A stretch of 64,000 nt of DNA from Channallabes apus (GCA_030522415.1 CM060118.1:19862651-19926650), one strand, 5' to 3'; shown: positions 37,297 through 48,786, numbered from the stretch's first letter. Translations and numbers: made by a program. Notes: generated by a model not told the origin, from the sequence alone.

Positions 37297-38292
37297 ACAG
37301 ATGACTAAGTCAGGTACAACTTTTTGAACTAGGCCTATATATCACACATCAAGAGGCTGATGAAAATGTAGTGCCTAGAAATATGTTTCAGTGAGTGATT
37401 TAAAGTCTGACTTCTTAATGAAACAAAAGCCGCGCACACCCATATCACTTCATTATGAGTGTCTTTACCAGAATAAAAAAGAACAGGGACGGGGAAGAAA
37501 TGAAAAATGGGGCAGGAATATTCTGCGTTTTTGTATATGTACGTGTAAATATCTAAAAATAATTGTGAAATATTCTGTAGTCGCAAAAAGAGAGGAAGAT
37601 TAAGGGTAACTTTAGATTGTATAGTAAAACTTCAGGCCTGCCAGAATCAGAAGACTCAGGACACACTTTGTGTTTTGGGTATGTTCTATATTACCCATGT
37701 TTTCCATTGGTATTTTGATTTAGGCCTGATTTCTCTTGACACTGTAATTGGTTTTTCAAATTCAAATTAATAAATCATGCTAGTCTATTTAAGAATTAAA
37801 ATCAGTCCCCAGTGACGGTGCTTTAGCCCTTTAGAGCTCAGCACAAGGAGATGTTTACCCAAACAGCTTTCTCAGTCGTGTTTGCTCCAAAGGCTTATCC
37901 ATGAAGGAATATGACTGACAGTGAAAAACATGTACCTCGACATGGCATGAATATTTTTGCCCATCCATTATTTTAAGCCACAATACAGCATAATGTTATT
38001 GCATATAACATTTCCCTCTCCCTATCATTGTCATTATTTTGAAAGTGTTGATGAAACTGTAGGACTCCTTTAAAAGTGGGCTTAATTAATAGAGCAATCT
38101 GGAAAATATTCTCTTTTTTTTTAAATGTGAAATGCCGCACTGTATATAGCACTGAATAAACCAAAAGCTTATGTAAAAATTTTGTCCTAAATTAAATTAT
38201 ATCCAGTGGTACTCTAGCAAAGTTAATACTACAGCACTGCTTTGTCTGTAATATAAAACTCAAAAGTCATACAACATACTATAAGATTTTGC
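37294..38292. other. no gene recognised
   Basis: AT-rich DNA with no recognised gene or repeat. Confidence 0.5.
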
Positions 38293-38450
38293 TTGGTGGG
38301 TTTTTCAAGCAGACTAGACTGAAAATTGCCCGTAGTGTAAATGAGTGTGTAAGTGTGTGTGTGCCCTGCAATGAACCCTGCCTTGTGTCCTAAGTCTCCT
38401 GGGATAGGTTCTAGGCCCTCTGTGAGCCTGTACACAGGATTAAGCAGTAA
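38293..38450 (+). mobile_element. decayed SINE 3' part
   Basis: GGGTTTTTCAAGC, AAATTGCCCGTAGTG, GTGTGTGCCCTGCAATG, then CCTAAGTCTCCTGGGATAGG and ACAGGATTAAGC match the body of the SINE at 32190 in order. The head is lost and no target duplication is seen. Confidence 0.65.
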
Positions 38451-39448
38451 AGACTGTATATTTAGTGATGATCCCTGTCCGAGATAGTTCGCAACCCACT
38501 GCAGTCATTCCCGTGAAGAATCAGCAAGTGGAATGATCTCAAGAAAAAAATGACTTGGTTTGAACACCAAAAGTATTCTGTTTTTGCAGGACAATGCTTC
38601 ATACAGCCCACCATACCACTTTACATTATATGTACATTATAAGTGTAACGTGGGATTATATAGAGAAATAAAGGTAGATTTTACTCTTATAACTATGTTC
38701 TTTTATTCTGCCCTAAAAGCCCCATATATACTGTACACACAAATAATCTGCAATATTATTTCACCAAAATAAATCCTAAATAAATGTATACATTTATCTA
38801 TGTATATAATTTAATACACATTAAGAATTAAATTATAGCACTTATCATAATGAATTTTTCTAAGAAGTGTATACGAAAAAAGATATATCTAAAAACACTC
38901 TTCCTCCCAACTGAACAGTCTGCAAACAGTTCTGACATGATTTCACTTAACGGCTTTTCTAAATTTAATATTTATGCTGAATAACATGTACTGACCACAC
39001 AGTGGCCTCTTCCTGATCCTCTGGAGTCTGCTCTCATCACTGGTCTGTGCTGAGCTCTTTAGCTATCACAGCGAATTAGTGTAAGACTTGCAATGCACCT
39101 TTAGGTCTGTGAGCCCTTTTAAGCCACTCTGAGGTCACCTCCTCTGCTAAATATAAAGCACAACCTTTAGAACATTCGTTTTCACTTGCCAGGCCAGTGG
39201 CTCAGATAGCACACAACAGAAAGCATGCACTTTCCTGATACTCTCCCTCTAATAGCACTGGCTGAAGATGGACAAAAAGGAGTGAGGTGATGAGACCAAG
39301 AGTAATGAATGATGCTAAACTGTAACCTTGCAAATTATCATGCAAAATAATACCACAGTCAAAATGTTACAAGAAATTAGAGTAGTTTTCTTTTAAATTA
39401 CAAGGCATTAGAAGCATTTTAGGTTTTGGGAAACACTGAAGTAGAGAA

Positions 39449-39449
<1 letters not shown>
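38451..39449. other. no gene recognised
   Basis: AT-rich DNA with no recognised gene. Confidence 0.5.
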
Positions 39450-39537
<88 letters not shown>

Positions 39538-39547
39538 ACGCGCGCTA
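39450..39547. repeat. long (GT)n tract ending in CACGCGCGC (Z-DNA prone)
   Basis: About 87 bp of pure GT, then GCACGCGCGC. Purine and pyrimidine alternate over most of about 97 bp. The minus-strand frame across it gives a histidine-threonine run and is rejected as a gene. Confidence 0.97.
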
Positions 39548-40419
39548 CATGCAGGGAATGAAAGGCAACTAATCTACTGAGCCTCTCAGCCACTGGGCTC
39601 TTAACCTGGAAATGGACAGATGAAAGAGGTAGAGAGGCCTCTGAGAAGAGAGAAGGTAGGAGCACCTGTGACCCCACAGAACAGGGCACAGAGGAGCATC
39701 CAGTAATAGGACAGGACAAGAGAAAAATGGAGATAGTGCAGGGGGGAGTGGGGAGCAGAGTGTGTGGGAAGGAGGGGGGGGGGGGGAGCTGAGATGGCAA
39801 AATAACAGTAAAAAATAGTACAGAGAGGAGAACGCGTGTAAGAGACAAACTGAATGAGTGTGTGGGTGAGAGACAGAGGGAATGAGAGAAAGAGCAAGGC
39901 TCCTGGTAAAAACACTGAAGTGGCTAGGAACCTACTGGCCTACAGTAATAGTCCCAGCACCATGGATATCAACAAACCTTCACTCTCCAGAATAAAGCAT
40001 TGTGGGAGAATTGCACTTTGGAAAAATGACAGTGGGTGTGGTAGAGATGTAACACAAGTGCAAAGAGCTGAACAGAGAATCTGAAGATGGCAGGGAGGTT
40101 GGTGAGGGGGTTTGTTCTACAGTAGGATCCATCCTGGTGGTCTCTGCGCTAAGAGCTCACTGCTGCTCTAGACAATGGCCACTAATTGGTCTGGCTGTTG
40201 GTGGTCCAGCTGAAGCTGATGCATTGTTGGAGACCTCCCCTCTGGACACAGTGCTCTCCTGCTGTGAGAAAGGCCAGAGAAAAAGAGAGAAGGTAGAGTC
40301 TCAGTCTTGTAGCTCGTCAGTTTTTGTTGTAATAATACACTTTGACTCAATACACCACTGTTTATCTGTATAATCTATATGGTACATTTTTTGAAACAGC
40401 ACAAATAAGCATTGCCTAC
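39548..40419. other. no gene recognised; purine-rich
   Basis: GA- and G-rich DNA including a G run near 39774-39786. The frames at 39601-39915 (minus) and 39854-40084 (plus) show no domain. Confidence 0.45.
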
Positions 40420-40845
40420 ATACACCAAGTGAATAACATTGATTATTTCATTTCAGTGGCAACAGGCTAACGGATGGGATTTAGAAATAAAAGTCATTTC
40501 TTTGATGTGTTAGAAGCAGAACAAATGGCCAAACGTAAGGATCTGAGCAACAAGGGCAAACTGTAATGGCTAGACAACTGGGTCAGCAAATTTAGAAAAA
40601 ATGTCATGTCTTGGGCAACATTTTTGATATGCGGTGGATCTACACCTACAAAGGAAGGACAACCAGTGAACTGGTGACATGGGACACCAAAGTACTTTAT
40701 AGCTCATGAGAAGCAAAGGCAACTAAAGCACAAAAAAAAGTTAATGCTGACTGATAAATACTAAATATTTATACATCTGGACAATTGCACATGTCACTTT
40801 CACTAGTCACCTTTCATGCACATTTGCATAACCATTCGTCACTTT

Positions 40846-40877
<32 letters not shown>

Positions 40878-41640
40878 CTCCCCCCCCTATATTTCTATAT
40901 TTTGCAATATTTTATTATGCCCTTATTGTACAGTTTATTTTACTAGTTAAATTTAGTTCTTTAGTATTTCCTTTTATTGATATTTATTTAACGTACAAAG
41001 CTTTTATTTTCTTTTTAAGGTCACTGGCGGTCGTGTAAGCATTTCACTGCACATTATACTGTGTATGACTGTGTATGTGACAAATAAAATTTGAATTTGA
41101 TATAAAGATGTCACAGTACAATCCAGATTGCTGCATATGAGGCTGTACAAAAGCCTGCAATGGGTATGTACATACAGTATATGATGGTGGCGTGGTCTGA
41201 TAAATTATGTTTGGGAGAATATGGAACCAAAATCCATGAGGGGAAGATGGTAAGCTGGCATAGGCAGTTTGGTGCTCTGGTTAATGTTCTTGAGTACATG
41301 TACATTGAGGTTACTTTTTGCTTCCAGCTACCTAAAAAAGTACAGTGGCAGTGGTCTCTTTCAGCAAAATAATGCCCCCTGCTATACTGCAAAATGGTTC
41401 AGGAATGGTTGAAGTACAGTAACACGACAAAGGGTTCAATTGGCCATGTTTACAGTGTTAATGGTAGCATATTGTATGCTCATATGGCACAGCTAACATG
41501 CTGTAAAATCTTTGATCCACAGGGCAAATGCCCTGTGTTGTTCACATTAACAGATTTTATTGAAAACATAGTGAATTGAAAAGCTGGTATCAAATGATAA
41601 AATCCTTTATTGTTAGATGGTGGTTTATAAGTATCAATTT
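40420..41640 (+). pseudogene. decayed Tc1-like transposon, interrupted by a LINE-type tail
   Basis: It starts near GTGAATAACATTGATT, the family's 5' region. Transposase codons can be followed as A-K-R-K-D-L-S (40528 on), then M-A-R-Q-L-G-Q. After the insertion (40757-41097) come GATGTCACAGTACAATCCAG (S-x-Y-T-V-H-like), GTGGCGTGGTCTGATAAA (V-A-W-S-D, first catalytic aspartate) and CAGCAAAATAATGCCCC (Q-Q-N-N-A-P; the second aspartate has become Asn). Q-E-W-L follows. Many stops and shifts. The 3' limit is uncertain because it meets the opposite-strand Tc1-like remnant near 41650. Confidence 0.75.
40757..41097 (+). mobile_element. LINE/SINE 3' tail (CR1/L2-type) inserted in the Tc1-like copy
   Basis: The block ends GGTCGTGTAAGCATTTCACTGC, then GTGTATGTGACAAATAAAATTTGAATTTGA. 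That is a typical CR1/L2-type 3' end with its short repeat tail. TGATA is present on both sides (40752-40756, 41098-41102) and the Tc1 transposase sequence resumes right after it. An (AT)n tract (40850-40877) lies inside. No coding part remains. Confidence 0.7.
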
Positions 41641-43728
41641 AATAAATGTTATCAGCCATAACATTACAACTCAAAACATTATGCCCAGCATTGTCTAATT
41701 CAATTCAATTTTCTCCTCCTTGAACCACCATCTTATCGTGGTGGAGGGGTTTGCGTGTCCCAATGATCCTGGGAGCTATGTTGTCGGGGGCTTCATGCCC
41801 CTGGCAGGGTCACCCATGGCAATCTGGTCCTAGGTGAGGGAACAGAAAAAGAGTTGTTCAAAAGACCTCTTATGATGAATACAATATTTGGAAAACGTTT
41901 TCCCTTGCCCGGACGTGGGTCACCGGGGCCTCCCTCTGGAGCCAGGCCTGGAGGCGTGGCCCGATGGCGAGCACCTGGTGGTCGGGCCTTTACCCATGGG
42001 GCCCGGCTGGGCACAGCCCGAAAAGGCAACGTGGGTCCCCCTTCCCATGGGCTCACCACCTGTAGGAGGGGCCAAAGAGGTCGGGTGCAGTGTGAGCTGG
42101 GCGGTGGCCGAAGACAGGGGCCTTGGCGGCCTGATCCTCGGCTGCAGGAGCTGGCTCTTGGGACGTGGAATGTCACCTCTCTGGCGGGGAAGGAGCCTGA
42201 GCTAGTGCGTGAGGTTGAGAAGTTCCGGCTAGATATACAGTAGTTGGACTCACCTCGACGCCTGGACCCTGGAACCAGTCTCCTTGAGAGGGGCTGGACT
42301 CTCTTCTACTCTGGAGTTGCCGCTGGTGAGAGGCGCTGAGCAGGTGTGGGCATACTTATTGCCCCCCGGCTCAGGGCCTGTACATTGGGGTTCACTGCAG
42401 TGCACGAGAAGGTGGCCTCCCTGGGGGGACGGATCCTTACTGTTGTTTGCAGTTATGCGCCAAACAGCAGTTTGGAGTACCCGCCCTTTTTGGGGTCTCT
42501 GGAGGGGGCGCTAGAAAACGTCCCTCCTGGGGACTCCATCGTTCTGGTGGGGGACTTCAATGCTCACGTGGGCAATGACAGTGAGACCTGGAAGGGCGTG
42601 ATTGGGATGAACGGCCCCCCCGATCTGAACCAGAGTGGTGTTTTGTTATTGGACTTCTGTGCTCATCACGGATTGTCCATAACGAACACCATGTTCAGGC
42701 ATAAGGGTGTCCATATGTGCACCTGGCACCATGACACCCTAGGCCGCAGTTCGATGTTCGACTTTGTGGTCGTGTCGTCGGACTTGCGGCCACATGTCTT
42801 GGACACTTGGGTGAAGAGAGGGGCAGAGCTGTCAACTGATCACCACCTGGTGGTGAGTTGGCTTCGTTGGCGGGGTAGGATGCTGGTCAGGCCTGGTAGA
42901 CCCAAACGTATTGTGAGGGTCTGCTGGGAACATCTGGCAGAGTCCCCTGTCAGGACAAGTTTCAACTCCCACCTCCGGCAAAGCTTAAACCATGTCCTGG
43001 GGTAGGTGGGGGACATTGAGTCCGAATGGACTATGTTCCGCACCTCCATTGTCGAGCCGTAAGGTGGTCGGTGCCTGTCGCGGTGGCAACCCAAGAACCC
43101 GTTGGTGGACACCGGCGGTGAGGGATGCCATCAAGCTGAAGAAGGAGTCTTACCGGGCCTTTTTGACAGGCAGCTGATAGGTACCGGCAGGTCAAGCGGA
43201 ATGCAGCTTCGGTGGTTACTGAGGCAAAAACACGGGCGTGAGAAGAGTTTGGGGAGGCCATGGAGAATGACTTCCAGACGGCTTCGAAGAGATTCTGGTC
43301 CACCATCCGGCGTCTCAGGAGGGGAAAGCAGTGCATGGTCAACACAGTGTATAGTGGGGATGGTGCGCTGCTGACCTCGACTCGGGACGTTGTGGGTCAG
43401 TGGGGGGAGTACTTCGAAGACCTCCTTAATTCCACCAACATGCCTTCTGATGAGGAAGCAGAGTCTGGGGACATAGAGGTAGACTCTTCCATCTCTGGGG
43501 CCGAAGCCAAGGTGGTCAAAATGCTCCGTGGTGGCAGGGCCCCGGGGGTGGATGAGATCCACCCCGAGTTCCTCAAGGCTCTGGATGCCGTAGGGCTGTC
43601 ATGGTTGACACGTCTCTGCAGCATTGCATGGACATTGGGGACAGTGCCCCTGGACTGGCAAACCGGGGTGGTGGTCCCCCACTTCAAGAAGGGGGACCGG
43701 AGAGTGTGTTCCAACTATAGAGGGATCA

Positions 43729-45031
43729 ATTCAATTCAATTTCAATTCAATTTTATTTGTATAGCGCTTTTAACAATTGACATTGTCTCAAAACAGCTTT
43801 ACACAATCAAAAGAATTATTTAAGTTTGTATGGAATGTGAATGTGTATGAATCAAAATGTTCAGATATTCCCTGGTGAGCAAGCCCCAGGGCGACAGTGG
43901 CAAGGAAAAACTCCCTGAGATGGTAATAGGAAGAAACCTTGAGAGGAACCAGACTCGACAGGGAACCCATTCTCATCTGGGTGAAACAGATAGCAGGAAA
44001 TGATCTGCATTTATACAGTGTTAGGTTCAGCTATAATAGTTGATGTTAATTGATGTTATAATAGTTGATGTAAAATGGAGTCCAGTAGTTATTCGAGACT
44101 CAGATAGACTTGTAGAAAGTTCCAGTCCTGAACTATCGAATTGTCAAGTCCTCAGAGAAACAGCTGACAACACCAGTCGAGGCCAGAACCATCTTCTAAG
44201 TAGATAGAATCATCCCCAGACACCAGGCGCATCCTAAAGAGACACACGGGGCATCCATGCGATGAGACCTCCAACCAGAAACCGGTCACCAGGATGGATC
44301 AGACAGGTCCGGAGGGCAGAGGGAGTCTGGATCACTGGCAGCTTAGGAACCACATGTGTAGCTCGACAGAGAGAGAGAGAGAGAGAAAGAGTGAAAGGTG
44401 GAGACAGGGGGAGAGAGGAAAGAGAAAGAGGGGGAGGAAGAGAAGAGGAGGAGAGATTGCAATTAGGTATGGTCACAGTCACAATGTATAATGTGAATGT
44501 ATATTTACTGTAGAGTGCAAGCAGGGACTCCGGCAGGACTAACTATGACAGCATAACTAAAAGGGAGAGCCAGAAGGAAACACAAACATGAGGGCTCCCT
44601 GAGATGCAAAGCAAACAATCACCTCACCGTCAACAAACCTGAGTGATCAAATGAGACTGAGGAAGACAGCATCTAAACATACCAGTTCACCATAATACTC
44701 TATGTCCATGAGTCCCCCAGATCTGCTCCTTTACCTTATGGCAAATCTATTTATAAAAATGCTTGGCTAAATAAATAGGTTTTGAGCCTAGACTTAAACA
44801 CTGAGACTGTGTCTGAGTCCCGAACACTATTTGGAAGACTATTCCATAATTTTGGGGCTTTGTAAGAAAAAGCTCTGCCCCCAGCTGTAGTTTTCATAAT
44901 ACGCGGTACTGATAAGCAGCCTGCATCCTTTGACCGAAGTAGGCGTGGCGGATCGTAAGACACTAGCAGTTCGCTCAGATACTGCGGGGCGAGACCATTT
45001 AATGCCTTATATGTCAAGATCACACTCCTCA
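43729..45031 (-). mobile_element. L2-clade LINE, 5'-truncated, inserted in Rex3 reverse transcriptase
   Basis: The minus strand ends with GCGCTATACAAATAAAATTG and an ATTGA repeat, the usual L2-type 3' end. GGATCA at 43723-43728 is repeated at 45032-45037. Removing the insert rejoins the Rex3 reading Y-R-G-I-T-L-L-S-L-P-G. Within the insert the last L2 codons (44751-45017) are followed by a roughly 1-kb 3' UTR with a GA-rich patch (44369-44440). At the 5' junction a 15-bp word is repeated in tandem (45018-45032, 45033-45047). Confidence 0.9.
44751..45017 (-). CDS. L2-clade LINE ORF2, C-terminal fragment
   Basis: The frame reads L-T-Y-K-A-L-N-G-L-A-P-Q-Y-L-S-E-L, then R-S-K-D-A-G, G-G-R-A-F-S-Y-K-A-P-K-L-W-N-S-L-P and F-K-S-R-L-K-T-Y-L-F, and stops at 44751-44753. 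This block follows the reverse transcriptase core in L2/CR1-type LINEs. The endonuclease and reverse transcriptase domains are absent because of 5' truncation at insertion. The fragment is open but has no start or promoter of its own and cannot give an active enzyme. Confidence 0.88.
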   Translation of the reverse strand: MTYKALNGLAPQYLSELLVSYDPPRLLRSKDAGCLSVPRIMKTTAGGRAFSYKAPKLWNSLPNSVRDSDTVSVFKSRLKTYLFSQAFL

Positions 45032-47075
45032 GGATCACACTCCTCAGCCTCCCTGGGAAAGTCTATTCAGGGGTCCTGGAAAGGAGGGTCCGTCGGATAG
45101 TCGAACCTGGGATTCAGGAGGAGCAGTGTGGTTTTCGTCCGGGTCGTGGAACAGTGGACCAGCTCTATACCCTTAGCAGGGTCCTGGAGGCGGCATGGGA
45201 GTTTGTCCAACTAGTCTACATGTGCTTTGTGGACCTGGAGAAGGCATTCGACCGTGTCCCTCGGTGAGTCCTGTGGGGGGTACTCCGGGAGTATGGGATA
45301 TCGGATTCCCTGTTAAGGGCTGTCCGGTCCCTGTACAACCGGTTTCGGAGCTTGGTCCGCATTGCCGGTAGTAAGTCGGACCTGTTTCCGGTGAGAGTAG
45401 GACTCCGACAGGGCTGCCCTTTGTCACCGATCGATCCTGTTCATAATTTTTATGGACAGGATTTCTAGGCGCAGCCAGGGCGTTGAGGGGGTCCAGTTTG
45501 GTGGGCTCAGAATTGGGTCACTGCTTTTTGCAGATGACGTTGTTCCGCTGGCCTCATCACCCTGTGACCTACAGCTCTCACTGGATCGGTTCGCAGCCGA
45601 GTGTGAAGCGGCTGGGATGAGAATCAGCACCTCCAAATCTGAGGCCATGGTCCTGAGCCAGAAAAGGGTGGAGTGCCCTCTCAGGGTTGGGAGTGAGATC
45701 CTGCCCCAAGTGGAGGAGTTCAAGTATCTCGGGGTCTTGTTCACGAGTGAGGGTAAAATGGAACGGGAGATCAACAGGCGGATCGGGGCAGCATCTGCAG
45801 TCGGCTCTGTATCGGTCCATCGTGGTGAAGAAAGAGCTGAGCCAAAAGGCAAAACTCTCAATTTACCGGTTGGTCTACGTTCCTACCCTCACCTATGGTC
45901 ATGTGCTGTGGGTAGTGACCGAAAGAACAAGATCGCGAATACAAGCGTCCGAAATGAGTTTCCTCCGCAGGGTGTCTGGGCTCTCCCTTAGAGATAGGGT
46001 GAGAAGCTCAGTCATCCGGGAGGGGCTCAGAGTAGAGCCGCTGCTCCTCCGCATCGAGAGGAGCCAGATGAGGTGGCTTGAGCATCTATTTAGGATGCCC
46101 CCTGGACGCCTCCCTTGTGAGGTGTTCCGGACACACCCCACCGGAAAGAGACCCCGGGGAAGACCCAGGACACACTGGAGGGACTATGTCTCTCGGCTCG
46201 CCTGGGAACGCCTTGCGAACCCCCCGGAAGAGCTGGAAGAAGTGGCCAAGGAGAGGGAAGTCTGGGCATCCCTGCTGAAGCTGCTGCCCCCGCGACCCGA
46301 CCTCGGATAATCGGAAGAAAATGGATGGATGGATGGATCAATTAAATTTTATTTGTATAGCGCTTTTAACAATTGACATTGTCTCAAAACAGCTTTACAC
46401 AATCAAAAGAATTATTTAAGTTTGTATGGAATGTGAATGTGTATGAATCAAAATGATCAGATAGTCCCTGGAGAGCAAGCCGCGGGCGACAGTGGCAAGG
46501 AAAAATTCCCTGAGATGGTAATAGGAAGAAACCTTGAGGGGAACCAGACTCAACAGGGAACCCATCCTCATCTGGGTGAAACAGGTAGCAGGAGATTATC
46601 TGCATTTATACAGTGTGTTAGGTAGCAGGCAGTTCAGCTATAATAGTTGATGTTAATTGGTGTTAAAATGGAGACCAGGTAGTTATTGGAGACTCAGATA
46701 GACTTGTAGAAAGTTCCAGTCCTGAACTATCGAACTGTCAAGTCCTCAGAGAAACAGCTGCCAACACCAGTCGAGGCCAGTCTAAGACCTCTGGGGGTGT
46801 GCTGTGGTGTCTGGCACTGGGATGGTATTGGTGGATCCTTTGGGTGCTATGGGTTGCAAGGTGGGGACTCCATGGATTAGATTTTTTGTCCAGCTCATTC
46901 CATGGATGTTCAGTTGGATAAAGATCTTTTCCTCCTAAGCCCCATACAAGGTAGGCTGTAATGCATTGTGTGTTTTGGTACCTTTCTATAATGGTTAGCA
47001 TTTTTTTTTCAGCAATTTGTGCTACATTAGCTTTTCCAAATGGACTGGCCACATGCATAGACAGTGGGTGTCCAT

Positions 47076-48303
47076 AATCCTGTCACCAGTTTACTAGTAT
47101 ATAATTAATAATCAATGGTGCAATTCACCTGGCAGTGGAGTAAGTTAATTAGAATGCATGATAAAGTTTTTTTGCTTTATTATATTATCATATTGCCATT
47201 CATAATGAAAACCATATATTTTGCCTCACTTGGTTTGGTTAAAGAAATCATTAACAAATTTCATAAAGTACTGATGCTGAGTTTGGTCAGAGCGGGTTTT
47301 ACCCACTGGGAGGAGGTAATTATGGTTAGTCCCGTATGAGGTAAATGCAACATTACCACTGCTCAATGGGACTTCACATTAGACTCCTGAATCAGTCAGG
47401 TAGGAAATCTCAGTGTATGCTGCTAACATGAATGCGGGGTGTGGCCTGAATTGTACACAGCTAGGCCTCATGCCCAGTAGAGCTGCCCTCTCTGCTCATG
47501 CTCACATAAGCACACACCAGCACGGCAACCCCACAGGGGAGACATCTGTGCCTTTGCCGGAGCAGTTGCATGGAGTGTTAATTATGTATCAATGAGCCAA
47601 ACATACAACAATGTACACAGTATCGCATGAACACATTCATATGTAGTGGTAGGAAGATTAAAGGAGTATTTACTAAATATGGCATGTGGCTTTAATATGA
47701 TCGAGAGATAAAGGGAAAAATGAGCGACTTAATATTAAATCGGCTGAAATTATGAACCATGACTTCGACCGAGGTAATTCAAACCTCTACATCAAAAATG
47801 TGGCACATGCTTTGTCTTTGTATTGTGTTCTTAATTCGACCAAGAGCTGAACATGCAATTTGCAAATGAGCACTGCATAAAAAAAGTTACAGAGATCATA
47901 TTAGTACAGTTCCATCCCAACATAAGGCACACCTAAAATACATTTGTGATGATAAAGAGGTGCTGCCTATCCAGATAGATAAATACGATAATTTATTTAT
48001 TATTTTTGAAAATAAAAATTTAGTTCACAGGATGAAATATTATAGTTGCTGTTGTTGCAGGGGTGCAGCTGACAGTGCCAGCGGCCACAGCTGAGAATAC
48101 TGGGCTTCTGGGACCCAAGCAAAGAGGAAACAGCCCCAATTAGCCAGTACAGACAGGTCAGTCGAGCTCCTATCTCTCCCACCACTATCTGACATCTGCA
48201 TATGCTGCATGTCTTAAAATAAAGTACATGCACCAGAGAGTGAGACAGAATACAATGTCTAACATCTATGCTATTACAGAGCAGGACAGATAGCAAATTG
48301 TGT

Positions 48304-48304
<1 letters not shown>
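47076..48304. other. no gene recognised
   Basis: AT-rich DNA with no recognised gene. Short frames at 47115-47339 and 48000-48296 have no domain. Confidence 0.5.

Positions 48305-48350
<46 letters not shown>
48305..48350. repeat. (GA)n microsatellite
   Basis: GA dinucleotides with one AA interruption. Confidence 0.97.
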
Positions 48351-48352
<2 letters not shown>

Positions 48353-48753
48353 TTATACTTAGTACTGCACTAAGTTTTCACTGTCACAACAGACCAGTTT
48401 CAACATGCCCTTAAAGCAGGTTGGTACATTAGCAGGTCATGCAAAAGCCACAGACCTTTTGAGAAGCAAAAAAAAGAAAAAAGAAAAACTCCAGAAACAG
48501 GTCAGGACAGGATAAGATGACAGTATAAATTATGAATGCATCTTATACATTCTCATTCTCATTTAATGTCACATAATGAGGTCTGTATTGAGCTCACTTC
48601 CTAATCACACATTTTCAGTTTACTGCTGTGTCTTTGCAGCATTTATTAAAAACACAGGTGAGAAAACAGAAGAAAGAACACTGCCTCTAGTGGCTATGTA
48701 ACAGCATTACAAATGTGTTCATGCATTCAGTCAAGAGTTAAAGCACTCTCCCA

Positions 48754-48754
48754 A

Positions 48755-48786
<32 letters not shown>

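Larger units (their letters stand above)
41854..46310 (+). pseudogene. Rex3 endonuclease-reverse transcriptase ORF, interrupted and degraded
   Basis: The order is: N-terminal Gly/Arg-rich part; APE-type endonuclease (about 42157-42860) with L-G-T-W-N-V-T-S, V-G-D-F-N-A-H (42547-42567), S-M-F-D-F and S-T-D-H-H (42832-42846); then reverse transcriptase starting around A-P-G-V-D-E-I (43542). After the L2 insertion come F-D-R-V-P-R, R-Q-G-C-P-L-S-P and the active-site F-A-D-D (45527-45538). The C-terminal R-G-R-P-R-T-H-W-R-D-Y segment follows and TAA or TAG ends it near 46310. Breaks: TAG 42241, TGA 42337 (CGA-to-TGA type), TAG 43003, frameshifts near 43050 and 43180, TGA 45265, a GATC tandem duplication at 45429-45436 shifting frame, and another shift near 45800. 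In life the product nicks DNA and primes reverse transcription of its own RNA in the nucleus. This copy is dead. Confidence 0.92.
41713..46337 (+). mobile_element. Rex3 (RTE-clade) non-LTR retrotransposon, near full length
   Basis: With the 1303-bp L2 insertion removed the element is about 3.3 kb, as expected for Rex3. It opens CTCCTTGAACCACCATCTTA, encodes an endonuclease-reverse transcriptase, and ends in a (TGGA)n tail (46322-46337). Two sites match, from memory, the standard Rex3 PCR primers: TGGCAAACCGGGGTGGTGGT at 43656-43675 and CAGGGCTGCCCTTTGTCACC at 45409-45428. The imperfect 13-bp repeats TCAATTCAATTTT (41700-41712) and TCAATTAAATTTT (46338-46350) look like its target duplication inside an L2 tail. 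Confidence 0.93.
41699..46779 (-). mobile_element. L2-clade LINE 3' fragment, itself split by Rex3
   Basis: The body lies at 46351-46779. Its minus-strand 3' end reads GCGCTATACAAAT, and the ATTGA-type tail continues at 41699-41712 on the other side of Rex3. GTCTAA at 41693-41698 and 46780-46785 is its likely 6-bp target duplication. It matches the 3' part of the other L2 copy (43729-45031) almost throughout, for example around GGCAAGGAAAAATTCCCTGA. No coding part is left. Confidence 0.8.
41650..47075 (-). pseudogene. Tc1-like transposase remnant split by nested LINEs
   Basis: The right segment (46786-47075, minus) reads V-A-Q-I-A-E-K then I-E-R, equivalent to the transposase region after the first DNA-binding domain. 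It then jumps to D-L-Y-P-T-E-H-P-W-N-E-L-D-K and H-H-S-T-P-P-E-V-L, the DLNPIEHLWDVLD and C-terminal region. About 500 bp in between, including the first two catalytic aspartates, have been deleted. The left segment (41650-41692) carries the family's end, TATCAGCCATAACATTA. Between the segments sit L2 and Rex3 insertions (41693-46785). Confidence 0.65.

Noticed and set aside
39408..39848. 146-codon minus-strand open frame
   Set aside because: A large part is His-Thr from the GT microsatellite and the rest is Pro/Ser-rich from purine tracts.
41793..42176. 127-codon minus-strand open frame
   Set aside because: Antisense of the GC-rich Rex3 5' region; the sense strand carries the endonuclease frame.
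44262..44513. Arg/Glu-rich plus-strand frame
   Set aside because: Translation of the GA-rich patch in the L2 3' UTR, antisense to the element.
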